Source of the DNA: Loigolactobacillus binensis
Lineage (GTDB): Bacteria > Bacillota > Bacilli > Lactobacillales > Lactobacillaceae
Assembly: GCF_005405165.1 (NCBI RefSeq)
Contig: NZ_BJDN01000023.1
Span: 1,234-48,422, forward strand
DNA length: 47,189 bases
Direction of reading: 5' to 3'
The notes under the pieces are model-generated. The model saw only the letters and a program-made list of their open reading frames with translations. It had not been told where the DNA came from and did not search any database. A program made the position numbers and the translations under genes. This document shows, one piece after another, positions 15,926 to 24,096 of this stretch (the first letter of the stretch is position 1; each line of letters starts with the position of its first letter).

Positions 15926-16483
15926 TCATGCATTTTTGTATTGAATGTACGCGACTTGCACCGGACCGCCGATTTTACCAATTTGAGGATTCTTTGCAAT
16001 AAACTCGGTTAATTTGGTTTCCAGCATTTGGGCAAGTAACGGCAAAGGAAGATTATCGTTAAGTGTGAAAAAAACGGGATAAAATTTTTCAGCGGCATTT
16101 TTAGTGCCAATGGCGGTGTAGCTGAGGGAACTGACTTCATTGCGATTGATCAACCAGGTTTCACGTCCCACCGCCATGATAAAGTCATTATCATCTAAAT
16201 TAGTGGTGATCATTTCTGCTTGTAGGGCCGTGGCCAAGGCTTGGTGTTGCCAAGCCGGGTGGCGTGCCACAAAATTGATTAAAAATTCTTTAACCGACAG
16301 CCATTGATTGTTCCATTTTAAATTATATTGGCCCGCTGTGGTGAATAAATAGTCGTTGATCCGAAAAATTTTCTGGGTCTGATCACTTTTGACGAATAGG
16401 CGGCGATTTAATTGCATGGTCAAACGTGAATCGGTGGCAATAATGCTGCCCTCACCGGTATTAAAGCCGATTGCAATAGTCAT
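15926..16483 (-). CDS. Proteasome/HslV-like Ntn-hydrolase candidate
   Basis: 185 residues, the size of HslV. The protein starts Met-Thr, so removal of Met would expose a threonine nucleophile; counting from that Thr, Asp17 sits in IIATDSRLT (HslV has AGDG with Asp17), and Lys occurs in QKIFRI (near 37; Lys33 in HslV). LFTTAGQYN then matches the Gly-rich strand of proteasome beta subunits. These signs suggest a threonine peptidase or a relative with unknown role. No HslU-type ATPase is adjacent. SD AAGGAG lies 7 bases before the ATG. It is divergent from the Usp gene. The family assignment is my inference from motif spacing. Confidence 0.55.
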   Translation of the reverse strand: MTIAIGFNTGEGSIIATDSRLTMQLNRRLFVKSDQTQKIFRINDYLFTTAGQYNLKWNNQWLSVKEFLINFVARHPAWQHQALATALQAEMITTNLDDNDFIMAVGRETWLINRNEVSSLSYTAIGTKNAAEKFYPVFFTLNDNLPLPLLAQMLETKLTEFIAKNPQIGKIGGPVQVAYIQYKNA

Positions 16484-16520
16484 AGTTTACTCCTTATCTA
16501 AATGCTTATGCATATTTCTG

Positions 16521-16548
16521 TTGTTGGTTCGTTAAGATAACGTATACT
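16521..16548 (+). promoter_or_regulatory. Promoter of the second usp gene
   Basis: TTGTTG (16521-16526), 16 bases, TATACT (16543-16548). Confidence 0.55.
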
Positions 16549-16579
16549 AATATTATCAAAAGCGAAAGAGGTGCCTTAT

Positions 16580-17032
16580 ATGTATGAACGTATTTTAGTG
16601 CCGCTGGATGGTAGTCAAAATGCTGAACAAGCCTTAAAAGAAGCCATTGAACTCAGTAAAAAATTTGCTGCTAAGCTGTTTATTGCCTGTATTGTTGATG
16701 AACAACATTACATGGCCTACGGTTACGGCATGGCAGCACCGATTGATTTTTATGATGATCTCAAGCAACGCTCCCAACGAATCCTGAAAGATGCTGAAAC
16801 AGTCGCTAAAGAAGCCGGCGTTCAGACAACCACAATTTTAGCTGATGGTATTCCGAAAAAAGCTATCGCCTTGGAATTACCGAAAAAGTATGCCATCGAT
16901 TTGATCGTTATGGGTAAAAGTGGGGTCGACGCCTTATCTCGGATCATGTTAGGCTCGACAACTAGCTATGTGGTACGGCACAGTACGACTAAAGTATTGG
17001 TTGTTAACGATGCGGACGACGATCAAGAATAA
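16580..17032 (+). CDS. Universal stress protein (UspA family)
   Basis: 150 residues, single Usp domain: YERILVPLDGSQNAEQAL at the start and the ATP-binding signature G-x2-G-x9-G(S/T) as GKSGVDALSRIMLGSTT near the end, followed by YVVRHSTTKVLVV. A GTG at 16571 is in frame, but AGAGGTG (16567-16573) places the ribosome before ATG 16580, which is chosen. Monocistronic, ending at a terminator that touches the convergent DUF1304 gene. Related to the Usp at 7379 but with a longer central loop. Confidence 0.94.
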   Translation: MYERILVPLDGSQNAEQALKEAIELSKKFAAKLFIACIVDEQHYMAYGYGMAAPIDFYDDLKQRSQRILKDAETVAKEAGVQTTTILADGIPKKAIALELPKKYAIDLIVMGKSGVDALSRIMLGSTTSYVVRHSTTKVLVVNDADDDQE

Positions 17033-17040
17033 TTAACCTG

Positions 17041-17070
17041 CGCTTAGGTCGATGGACTTAGGCGTTTTTT
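17041..17070 (+). terminator. Terminator of usp
   Basis: 10-bp stem with wobble pairs (17041-17050/17055-17064) followed by TTTTTT. Confidence 0.75.
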
Positions 17071-17431
17071 AAAGCCATAAAAAAATAAAAACTAGCGTTG
17101 CGGGCAATAATTGTAGACCAAAGATTTTTTTAGTTGCCGTGAAACCGCCATAGGTGGCAACGATCATTACAAACAGCATTAATAATTTCAATAATGTCAG
17201 CAAAGTTGAACCGGAAAATAGCATTAAACTACTGAGGATCAGCAAGCCCAGTGCACCATTGTAAATTCCCTGGTTACCTAGGGCAATCTGGGCATTAGGT
17301 AACTTAACAAAATTAAGGGGCATTGCAAAAGCCTTGGCTTGAGTTTTAGGGTCAGCAAATATTTCTAGCAGCATAATACCTAAGTGTTCAAGACCAACTA
17401 ATGCGGTTAAAATTAAGGTGAAACGTAGCAT
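17069..17431 (-). CDS. DUF1304-family membrane protein
   Basis: 120 residues with four hydrophobic helices. The N-terminal VGLEHLGIMLLEIFADP with conserved His and Glu, and the glycine-containing NQGIYNGALGL, are the family marks of DUF1304. No function is established for this family. SD TTGGAGGT precedes the ATG. It stands alone, convergent with usp. Confidence 0.85.
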   Translation of the reverse strand: MLRFTLILTALVGLEHLGIMLLEIFADPKTQAKAFAMPLNFVKLPNAQIALGNQGIYNGALGLLILSSLMLFSGSTLLTLLKLLMLFVMIVATYGGFTATKKIFGLQLLPATLVFIFLWL

Positions 17432-17650
17432 AATTTTACCTCCAAAAATGAACTGATAAGATAAGCATACTGCATTCTTTCAGTCGGTGCAATTAAGCGG
17501 TTTAAAGCCTGTTTTATGGCTAAGTTAGCTATCCAAAATGTGTGACAAAATGATATTAATTTTGTATTTAGGCTAATCAAAACAGCACTGTTGTACTAGG
17601 GTTTGCAGTGTTTATGTCCGATATAGTGGCAGTTTTCTAATAATCTGCAT

Positions 17651-17705
17651 AATAAATCGTCTTTTTCCTACTTAACATTCGTGGGTTAGGGACGATTTAT
17701 TTTTG
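17651..17705 (+). terminator. Isolated strong hairpin terminator
   Basis: AATAAATCGTC/GACGATTTATT (17651-17661/17691-17701) with an inner CCTA/TAGG, then TTTT. The nearest + strand gene ends 620 bases upstream and a minus-strand gene lies between, so it may end an unseen small RNA. Apart from this and the next hairpin, 17432-17823 shows nothing I can identify. Confidence 0.6.
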
Positions 17706-17743
17706 TGTGCAGACTTTTAAAAAACTAGTCCTCTTTAATACAA

Positions 17744-17786
17744 AATAAAAATGCCACAATAACGTCAAAAGCCGTTATTATAGCAT
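17744..17786 (-). terminator. Terminator of tRNA-Leu
   Basis: Stem of ATGC and ATAACG-type blocks (17751-17764 with 17773-17786), followed on the minus strand by TTTTTATTTT. Confidence 0.7.
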
Positions 17787-17823
17787 TCTTAAAAAGAAAA
17801 TAGTGAACTAGTATGATTTTATA

Positions 17824-17907
17824 TGCCGCTGGCAGGGGTCGAACCTGTACTTCCCGAAGGAAACAGCACCCTGAATGCTGCGCGTCTGCCAATTCCGCCA
17901 CAGCGGC
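17824..17907 (-). tRNA. tRNA-Leu (CAG)
   Basis: 84-base class II tRNA, acceptor GCCGCTG/CAGCGGC, long variable arm with a TTCG loop, anticodon CAG in loop TTCAGGG, discriminator A. Confidence 0.94.
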
Positions 17908-18013
17908 AATTATTGAGCACTTAAACAGTTTAGCATTTTCACCGGCAGTTGGTCAAGATGAAAATGCTATAATATGAGTAGTTATACAAATATTCGTAAA
18001 GGGAGTGCCGAGT

Positions 18014-18847
18014 ATGCAACAGATTACGGAGACGCTGGTGCGGCAGGTTATTCAGCCACGGACGCAAGAAAGTCATAAGGGGAGTTTTGGGCGTGTATTG
18101 ACGATTGGTGGTAACCGTAATTTTGGTGGTGCGATCATTATGAGTGCCAGCGCGGCAGTTTATAGTGGTGCGGGTTTAGTCACTTGTGCAACGGACCCAC
18201 AGAATTTTGTAAGTTTACATGCGCGGTTGCCAGAGGCAATGGTAGTGGATTATCAGGATCAAGACTTACTGAGTACGCTGATTGCGCAAATGGATACCGT
18301 GGTCATCGGTCCAGGTCTAGGGACAGATGCTACTGCTTTAGAAATTCTCAAGTTTGTTTTTACGCAGGTTCGGCCGCAACAAGACTTGATCGTTGATGGT
18401 TCAGCAATCACGCTAATTGCGCAATATCATTTACCGTTACCGGTTGCGCAAATTGTTTTTACACCGCACCAAATGGAGTGGCAACGATTATCAGGTTTAA
18501 AAATTGCTGCACAAACTCCTGCTAATAACCAAGCTGTGCAACAAAAGTTAGGGGCTACGGTAATTGTTAAATCTCACCGAACCGAAGTTTACCTGGCGGC
18601 CCAATCAACCATTTGGCAAAATACGGTTGGCTCGGCGGCAATGGCCACTGGTGGAATGGGTGATTGTTTGACCGGTATTTTAGCTGGTTTTTTAGCTCAG
18701 TTTAGTGCCGATCGTGGTCGGACGATTTTGGCGGCGGTTTATACCCACAGTGCCATCAGCGATCAACTGGCGCGGACGCAATACGTCACGTTGCCGACCC
18801 AAATCATTGCGGCGTTACCAACTTTTATGGCACAGTTGGCTAGTTAA
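18014..18847 (+). CDS. nnrD: ADP-dependent NAD(P)H-hydrate dehydratase
   Basis: Repairs NAD(P)H hydrates, dehydrating the S epimer with ADP (or ATP). 277 residues, matching the single-domain NnrD/YxkO form, with no N-terminal epimerase (NnrE) domain. Ribokinase-like fold signs: LTIGGNRNFGGAIIMSASAA near residue 30, VIGPGLGTD in the middle, and the GGMGDCLTGILAG nucleotide/catalytic motif near residue 212. GTG 18005 is in frame, but GGGAG (18001-18005) points to ATG 18014. A promoter for the next gene's leader overlaps its end. Confidence 0.94.
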   Translation: MQQITETLVRQVIQPRTQESHKGSFGRVLTIGGNRNFGGAIIMSASAAVYSGAGLVTCATDPQNFVSLHARLPEAMVVDYQDQDLLSTLIAQMDTVVIGPGLGTDATALEILKFVFTQVRPQQDLIVDGSAITLIAQYHLPLPVAQIVFTPHQMEWQRLSGLKIAAQTPANNQAVQQKLGATVIVKSHRTEVYLAAQSTIWQNTVGSAAMATGGMGDCLTGILAGFLAQFSADRGRTILAAVYTHSAISDQLARTQYVTLPTQIIAALPTFMAQLAS

Positions 18848-18848
18848 C

Positions 18849-18878
18849 TTGCGGCTGATCAGGCTGGCGTGGTATACT
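18849..18878 (+). promoter_or_regulatory. Promoter of the ABC-F leader
   Basis: Extended -10 TGGTATACT (hexamer 18873-18878) with TTGCGG (18849-18854) 18 bases upstream. Predicted start near 18885. Confidence 0.6.
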
Positions 18879-18884
18879 ACATGT

Positions 18885-19023
18885 AATTTATAAAACGAAA
18901 TGAGGGATCCGTGCGTTGAGAAACTAAGTTATCTGATTAAACTGTTATGTTCTAGCTGTTTTTACAGGTGGAGTCTGCAGATTTTCAGGATTAGCTTAGT
19001 TACTCAAGGCGTGGGTCCTTTTT
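18885..19023 (+). promoter_or_regulatory. Attenuator leader of the ABC-F gene, with a two-codon upstream ORF
   Basis: A long hairpin pairs 18903-18928 with about 18995-19020 (blocks GGATCC/GGGTCC, TTGAG/CTCAA, AACTAAG/CTTAGTT) and runs into TTTTT at 19019-19023, a terminator ahead of the coding region. Its 5' arm holds a ribosome site GAGGG (18902-18906) and GTG CGT TGA (18911-18919), a Met-Arg-stop ORF. A ribosome stalled there by an antibiotic would cover the arm and prevent termination, as known for other ABC-F leaders. Confidence 0.65.
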
Positions 19024-19106
19024 GTGTGCTCACTTTTTCAGCTAATTCTGAAAGCAAGTTGTGTTACTGGTGACGTTAGGTCACTAGCTTAATATGAGGT
19101 GAGTTT

Positions 19107-20609
19107 ATGTCAAAAATTGAAATTAAAAACTTGACGTTCGGCTATGATGGTCAGGCGCGACCTTTATTTGAACAGGCTAATTTTTTACTGGATAGCCAGT
19201 GGAAATTAGGTTTAGTTGGGCGTAATGGTCGCGGTAAAACGACATTACTGCGTTTATTACAAGGTGAGTTACCTTATCAAGGCACCATTCAGCAGCATCA
19301 GCGTTTGTCTTATTTTCCGCAGCCGCTGAAGGATAAAAGTCAACTGACCTATTATGTGTTGGCAGAAATTAGTACAGCGGAACAGTGGCAAATTGAGCGG
19401 GAAATGAACCAACTCGGGCTGAGCACTGATTTATTGTGGCGTCCCTTTGCGACCTTATCTGGTGGTGAACAAACAAAAGTGTTGCTGGCAGTGTTATTTA
19501 TTGAAGCAGGTGCATTTCCGTTGATTGACGAGCCAACCAATCATTTGGATCTGCAAGGTCGGCAGCAAGTGGCCGCTTATTTACAACGTAAGCGGCAAGG
19601 CTTTATTGTGGTCAGCCATGATCGTCATTTTCTCAATCAGGTTACCGATCATACTTTGGCCATCGAAAAAAATCAGATCAGTAGCTACCAAGGTAATTTT
19701 GCCACCTACGAGGCGCAGAAACAATTAAGCGATAATTTTGAGCAGGCGCAAAATAGTAAGTTAAAAAAAGATATTGGGCGGTTGAAACAAACTGCGGCAG
19801 AAAAGGCAAAGTGGTCGCAATCCCGTGAAGGCGATAAATATGGCGATCCGCGTAAAAAAGGTAGCGGTGCGGTTTACGATACTGGCTTTATTGGTGCGCG
19901 GGCAGCACGAACCATGAAACGGTCAAAACACTTGGCCAAGCGCATGGCGAATGAAATCGGTGAAAAGGAACAATTACTGAAAAATATTGAGCAGGTCGAG
20001 CCGTTGACCATGGCGTTTGAACCTAGCCACCATCAGCGGTTACTCACCGTGGAACAGCTGCAATTAGGCTACGAGCAACCGTTATTTCAACCATTGTCAT
20101 TTGAATTGCAACAAGGGCAACGGTTAGCCTTAGTTGGGCCAAATGGTGCGGGTAAATCGACGATCGTTCGGCAATTATTAGGTCAATTCACCGGGACAGC
20201 CACTGGACATGTCCAGCGGCCCGCCCAGTTACGAATTAGTTATGTACGCCAGGATTACGAGGATAATCAGGGGTCATTAACTGATTTTGCCGAGGCGCAA
20301 GGGCTAGATTACACTGCTTTTTTAAACAATTTACACAAATTAGGGATGCCGCGACCTGTTTTTGATACGCGGATCGAGCTGATGAGTATGGGGCAGCGTA
20401 AGAAAGTGGAACTGGCCAAGTCATTATCATTACCAGCAGAATTGTATATTTGGGATGAACCGTTGAATTATTTAGATGTTTTCAATCAAGAACAGCTAGA
20501 GCAACTAATTTTAGCAGTGCAACCAACCATGCTGTTGATCGAACATGATCAGACCTTTATTGAACAAGTTGCGACGCAAGTAGTGACCTTAAAAAAGGCA
20601 CGCAAATAA
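19107..20609 (+). CDS. Lsa-type ABC-F ribosome protection protein
   Basis: 500-residue twin-ATPase without membrane helices, the ABC-F layout: first Walker A GRNGRGKTT near residue 37, signature LSGGEQ, Walker B PLIDEPTNHLD; a charged linker with EGDKYGDPRKKGSGA and ARAARTMKRSKH; second Walker A GPNGAGKST near 350, a degenerate second signature (MSMGQRKK) and Walker B IWDEPLNYLD. Length and N-terminus (SKIEIKNLTFGYD) resemble Lsa(A), which removes lincosamides, pleuromutilins and streptogramin A from the ribosome. Drug spectrum here is not proven. SD GAGGTG precedes the ATG; the attenuator upstream suggests antibiotic induction. The last codons overlap the terminator. Confidence 0.88.
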   Translation: MSKIEIKNLTFGYDGQARPLFEQANFLLDSQWKLGLVGRNGRGKTTLLRLLQGELPYQGTIQQHQRLSYFPQPLKDKSQLTYYVLAEISTAEQWQIEREMNQLGLSTDLLWRPFATLSGGEQTKVLLAVLFIEAGAFPLIDEPTNHLDLQGRQQVAAYLQRKRQGFIVVSHDRHFLNQVTDHTLAIEKNQISSYQGNFATYEAQKQLSDNFEQAQNSKLKKDIGRLKQTAAEKAKWSQSREGDKYGDPRKKGSGAVYDTGFIGARAARTMKRSKHLAKRMANEIGEKEQLLKNIEQVEPLTMAFEPSHHQRLLTVEQLQLGYEQPLFQPLSFELQQGQRLALVGPNGAGKSTIVRQLLGQFTGTATGHVQRPAQLRISYVRQDYEDNQGSLTDFAEAQGLDYTAFLNNLHKLGMPRPVFDTRIELMSMGQRKKVELAKSLSLPAELYIWDEPLNYLDVFNQEQLEQLILAVQPTMLLIEHDQTFIEQVATQVVTLKKARK

Positions 20610-20624
20610 TTTTGCGTGCCTTTT
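20593..20624. terminator. Bidirectional terminator overlapping the ABC-F stop
   Basis: Perfect 14-bp inverted repeat AAAAGGCACGCAAA/TTTGCGTGCCTTTT with a four-base loop (20607-20610); the gene's final codons lie inside the first arm. Confidence 0.9.
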
Positions 20625-20664
20625 CTGTCGGCAAAAATGATATTGGCTAAATCTGCAGGCCTGT

Positions 20665-20979
20665 TTAGTTGGTCAGATGTTGTTCTCGGGACTGTAAAAA
20701 ATTTTCAAGCGCGGTGTCTAGATCAATATGACTAGCATCAGCGATGGTACTGAGCCACCACATGCATTCGGCAATTTTATAGTCTAAAGTAGGTTCCGTT
20801 TGGTCCGTCGGCCAACTACCTTGATGGGCCATAACCAAACGACCGACCAAACCTGCATCAGTCAAAAAGGCCAAAGCGTCTTGTTCACTGGACCAAGGCT
20901 GGCCATTTTGTTTGCTTTCTAATTTGTGATAAGCAGTACGAATTTTTTTGGTACGTGCTACGAGTTCATTGATTTCCAT
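20665..20979 (-). CDS. MazG-like nucleotide pyrophosphohydrolase
   Basis: 104-residue, all-helical protein resembling small MazG-type NTP pyrophosphohydrolases: an acidic first helix region (SSEQDALAFLTDAGLVGRL) and a second, KIAECMWWLSTIADAS, with the Glu and Asp placed as for metal binding. Such enzymes remove pyrophosphate from (d)NTPs and act as house-cleaning factors. The classic EXXE pair is only partly visible, so activity is uncertain. SD GTGAGGTC precedes the ATG. Confidence 0.65.
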   Translation of the reverse strand: MEINELVARTKKIRTAYHKLESKQNGQPWSSEQDALAFLTDAGLVGRLVMAHQGSWPTDQTEPTLDYKIAECMWWLSTIADASHIDLDTALENFLQSREQHLTN

Positions 20980-21079
20980 AAATTTGACCTCACTTTAATT
21001 TGGTTGATTAAAAATAATGGTAACGCATCTGCGGATATTAATGATATAGTACACCAAATAAATTTTAATGAGGGATAGG

Positions 21080-21508
21080 ATGAAACTTTGTACAGTGCAA
21101 CGGCGTCTCGGTTTCCAAAAGAATACGTTTTACGCCTGGTTACAAGAACAGCAAATTATACAGCAAACAAGCATGGGGGAAGCGCTTGGTGTTAAGGCTT
21201 TACCGGGTATGAAAACCGAAATTCGCGAGTACGTTAAAGAAAATGATGAAATCGGCTTTAAAACTTGGGTTGATCTGGATGAGCAGGCGCAGGCTGAGAT
21301 GACTCAACGCTGTGATTGTTTAATCTTGCCCAAGCGTCATACTAGTCGTAGACGTGTAAAAAAATATCAATGTGCAAGCCCTAATTCGCGAACAACTGAT
21401 AGCAAACAGCTTAAACAATATATTAAAGTTTTAGAAAATCAAATTTTAAAGCTAAATGCGCAATTGGCGTGTTATAAGGAGCGCGATGCACGACGTAATG
21501 ATACTTAA
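21080..21508 (+). CDS. Unknown protein, possible helix-turn-helix start and coiled-coil end
   Basis: 142 residues, not recognised. The N-terminus (KLCTVQRRLGFQKNTFYAWL) reads like a small helix-turn-helix, a basic stretch PKRHTSRRRVKKY lies in the middle, and the last 35 residues (LKQYIKVLENQILKLNAQL) have leucine/isoleucine heptads of a coiled coil, so a dimeric DNA- or RNA-binding protein is possible. ATG 21068 is in frame but holds the ribosome site; ATG 21080, five bases after AGGG, is preferred. Its stop overlaps the stop of the convergent 52-aa gene by two bases. Confidence 0.6.
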   Translation: MKLCTVQRRLGFQKNTFYAWLQEQQIIQQTSMGEALGVKALPGMKTEIREYVKENDEIGFKTWVDLDEQAQAEMTQRCDCLILPKRHTSRRRVKKYQCASPNSRTTDSKQLKQYIKVLENQILKLNAQLACYKERDARRNDT

Positions 21509-21663
21509 CGGTCGGCCAGTGTATGTGCATGGCCGGTTGCTTCACCATGGTAAACAGCGGCAAATTGTTGAGCAAAATCCGTGAGTTTAACTTGACCAGT
21601 TTGTGGAAAATGAGTTAGCAGATCCGCATATGCTTTGCCAGGTTGGCGTTGTCCACGGCTCAT
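21505..21663 (-). CDS. Small unknown protein (52 aa)
   Basis: 52 codons, start MSRGQRQPGKAYADLLTHF, end GHAHTLADR. Hydrophilic, no membrane segment. SD AAAGGAATG stands 6 bases before the ATG. Protein-like composition and a clean ribosome site support it. The stop TAA (21507-21505) overlaps the TAA of the opposite gene. No family recognised. Confidence 0.55.
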   Translation of the reverse strand: MSRGQRQPGKAYADLLTHFPQTGQVKLTDFAQQFAAVYHGEATGHAHTLADR

Positions 21664-21764
21664 GATCATCATTCCTTTTTTGTATGATTATGAATTTTCC
21701 CGCCACAGATCACTTAAAGCGAGTATAATAGAGATTAAAATAAATTAAGAAAGTAGGGAGTATT

Positions 21765-22925
21765 TTGCGGGAAGATTTTAATCAGGTTGTTAAAAAAATT
21801 GCGGTCTCAGATATTCGCCAGTTCGACAATGAAGTGAGTCAAGTGCCAGGAATGGTCAAATTAACGTTAGGGGAACCTGACTTTAATACGCCTGAGCATG
21901 TTAAACAGGCGGCCATCAAAGCAATCGAAGACAACCAATCACACTATACGCCAAATCCAGGGATTCCGGCTTTGCGGGAAGCCGCCGCCGCTTACTACAA
22001 TGAAAAATTTAACTGGCACTACCAAGCTGAAAATGTGATCACCACTGTTGGTGCTACTGAAGGGATTGCCACGGCAATTCAAACGATCGTTAATCCTGAC
22101 GACGTGGTCATTATTCCGACGCCGATTTTTCCAATTTATATTCCTGATACCTTATTAAATCATGGTCAAGTTGTTTTCATTGATACTAGTGCTGATGGAT
22201 TTGTGCTTACTCCAGAGCGACTAGAGGCAACAATCAAGGCGCAAGGTGATAAAACGGTTAAGGCAATCGTTTTGAACTACCCGAATAATCCAACTGGGGT
22301 AACGTATAATCATACTGAATTAGCAGGACTAGCTCAGGTGATTAAGAAGTACCAATTGTGGGTGGTCAGTGATGAAGTCTATGCCGAATTGTCATATAGC
22401 GAACCCCATGAATCGTTGGCCAACTTCATTCCTGATCAAGTGATCGTTGTTAACGGATTGTCTAAATCGCACGCGATGACTGGCTGGCGGGTCGGCTTTT
22501 TGCTCGCACCTAAACAGGTTACTGATGAAATGACTAAGGCACATCAATACATGGTTACAGCGCCAACTACGATCGTGCAGTACGCGGCTTTGGAGGCAAT
22601 GACTAACGGCAAGGCTGATAGCCAAGTTATGGCTAAAGAATATATTGCGCGACGCGATTACTTGATTAAGGAATTGCAGCCTTTAGGTTTTGAAATGGCT
22701 CGACCTGATGGGGCCTTCTATTTATTCGCTAAAATTCCCGCTAATTGTCCGCAAGATTCATGGACCTTTGTTCGTGAATTAGCGCAAACACAAAAGTTAG
22801 CATTGATTCCTGGTATTTCCTTTGGTGCCGGTGGGGAAGGCTATGTACGGATCAGTTATGCGGCCAGCATGGAAAATCTGCACAAAGCTGTTGAACGTTT
22901 AACCGCTTTTGTACAAGCGCATTAA
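21765..22925 (+). CDS. PLP-dependent aminotransferase, class I/II
   Basis: 386-residue cytoplasmic aminotransferase of fold type I. Visible marks are LTLGEPDFNTPEHV near residue 33, the substrate/PLP motif LNYPNNPTGVTY near 170, SDEVYAELSY near 203 and the PLP-lysine in NGLSKSHAMTGWRVGF near 237. Lactobacillary homologues are annotated PatA (N-acetyl-LL-diaminopimelate) or AraT (aromatic) aminotransferases; sequence alone does not decide. TTG 21765 is used as start because GTAGGGAG lies five bases upstream. A bidirectional terminator follows. Confidence 0.93.
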   Translation: MREDFNQVVKKIAVSDIRQFDNEVSQVPGMVKLTLGEPDFNTPEHVKQAAIKAIEDNQSHYTPNPGIPALREAAAAYYNEKFNWHYQAENVITTVGATEGIATAIQTIVNPDDVVIIPTPIFPIYIPDTLLNHGQVVFIDTSADGFVLTPERLEATIKAQGDKTVKAIVLNYPNNPTGVTYNHTELAGLAQVIKKYQLWVVSDEVYAELSYSEPHESLANFIPDQVIVVNGLSKSHAMTGWRVGFLLAPKQVTDEMTKAHQYMVTAPTTIVQYAALEAMTNGKADSQVMAKEYIARRDYLIKELQPLGFEMARPDGAFYLFAKIPANCPQDSWTFVRELAQTQKLALIPGISFGAGGEGYVRISYAASMENLHKAVERLTAFVQAH

Positions 22926-22927
22926 AA

Positions 22928-22973
22928 TCTAAAAAAGACGTTGTCCCAATTTTGGGGCAACGTCTTTTTTAGA
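22928..22973. terminator. Bidirectional terminator
   Basis: Long inverted repeat TCTAAAAAAGACGTTG-CCC / GGGG-CAACGTCTTTTTTAGA between two convergent genes; it overlaps the stop of the TVP38 gene. Confidence 0.92.
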
Positions 22974-23562
22974 TGATGTGACTGAGAAACATACCGCCGT
23001 AAACTAAAGCGTAGCTATAAGCCAAAATGGTGGCCGGCTTACCGAGTAGAATAATTATTGTAAAGGTTTTAAGTGACATTTTAGTTAAACCGGCTAATAG
23101 ACAGAGAACGTCATCTGGCGCAACCGGTAAGAAAATCGCAAGCGCAAATAGTTTGGTGAAACGATTTTGATTGTCTAGCCAGCCAATATAACGGTCATAA
23201 GTTTTTTGGCTGACCAAATGGTGAATCAGCGGTTTACCGAAGCGCCGGCCAAGGGAAAAGGCGATCACTGAACCAATGACGATCCCGATGTAATTATAGA
23301 TGAAGCCCTCAATTGGGCCAAAAATCAGGACACCTGCTGCTAAACTGATACCACCAGGGATGATCGGAATAACAACTTGTATGATTTGTAAGCCAATAAA
23401 TAGTAATGGGCCAAATATTGCCGCACGGCTAACTAAGGCTTGTAACGCTGTAGTATTTCTAAATACACCTAGATGGAAGCAATAAATCGTGAACCAGACT
23501 GAAATGATCAAGCCGGCTAAGGAAATCAAATTGAGCAGTCGACGCGAAGTTACAGTGCTCAT
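22969..23562 (-). CDS. TVP38/TMEM64 (VTT, DedA-like) membrane protein
   Basis: 197 residues with about five to six hydrophobic segments and the VTT domain: GLQIIQVVIPIIPGGISLAA, then FSLGRRFGKPL and LPVAPDDVLCLLAGLTKM, with the Pro-rich and GR-type motifs of the family. VTT proteins are thought to act in lipid or small-molecule movement across the membrane; here the role is unknown. An ATG 15 bases upstream contains the ribosome site GGAGG, so ATG 23562 is chosen. Confidence 0.85.
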   Translation of the reverse strand: MSTVTSRRLLNLISLAGLIISVWFTIYCFHLGVFRNTTALQALVSRAAIFGPLLFIGLQIIQVVIPIIPGGISLAAGVLIFGPIEGFIYNYIGIVIGSVIAFSLGRRFGKPLIHHLVSQKTYDRYIGWLDNQNRFTKLFALAIFLPVAPDDVLCLLAGLTKMSLKTFTIIILLGKPATILAYSYALVYGGMFLSHII

Positions 23563-23740
23563 ACACAGGTCCTCCATTCACTAAATTACTAAAGGTTATA
23601 CCATATTTTAACGAATTTGACGATTTAAACGCTTCGGCCAAAAGTCGGAAATTTGAATTGGCTTTGGACGGAGGTAGGCACGGTTAATGTATTGGCACGA
23701 CTTAGTTCAGGTATAGTTTAAGAAAAATTAATAAATAGGG

Positions 23741-23769
23741 TTGACAGTTACCTAAAATAGATCAATAAT
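23741..23769 (+). promoter_or_regulatory. Promoter of the tcyP T-box leader
   Basis: TTGACA (23741-23746), 17 bases, AATAAT (23764-23769). Confidence 0.8.
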
Positions 23770-23775
23770 TAATGT

Positions 23776-24066
23776 TAATTTAATAAGTGGTGTTGAAGAG
23801 AAGAGTAAGTTAAGCGGTTTTTTCCAGCAAGTGCGATTGATGGGAGCGCATAAAAACCCAATAACTGAAGATGAGCTCTGAGCTAAATAGTGGTTGACGC
23901 CACTATTTCGAGTCGCAAGCGATAATTTGCCCAGTATAATCACTGATCGTTTATGCTCAGTGCCGTACTGTTTGAGGTGGCTATTGTGAAATAGTGACAA
24001 ATAAGGGTGGTAACACGAACGCGTTCGTCCCTGGATTTTCTGATCCAGGGGCGAGCGCGTTTTTTT
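23776..24066 (+). promoter_or_regulatory. T-box leader upstream of the tcyP-like gene
   Basis: T-box sequence AGGGTGGTAACACG (24004-24017) followed by a long terminator stem (24019-24035 with about 24044-24060) and a T run (24060-24066). An AGTA motif near 23804 and GAAGATGAG near 23868 mark the two sides of the specifier loop. By analogy with the leuS leader (GAA then codon) the specifier would be GAT (Asp); a one-base shift gives ATG (Met), which suits a sulfur amino acid transporter better. Not resolved by eye. Confidence 0.85.
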
Positions 24067-24096
24067 GTTGGCTAAATAATAAGGAGGTGGTGCGCA

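Noticed and set aside
18900..19074. 58-codon frame from ATG 18900 through the ABC-F leader
   Set aside because: No ribosome site and it crosses the whole terminator hairpin; the two-codon ORF with GAGGG is the better candidate.
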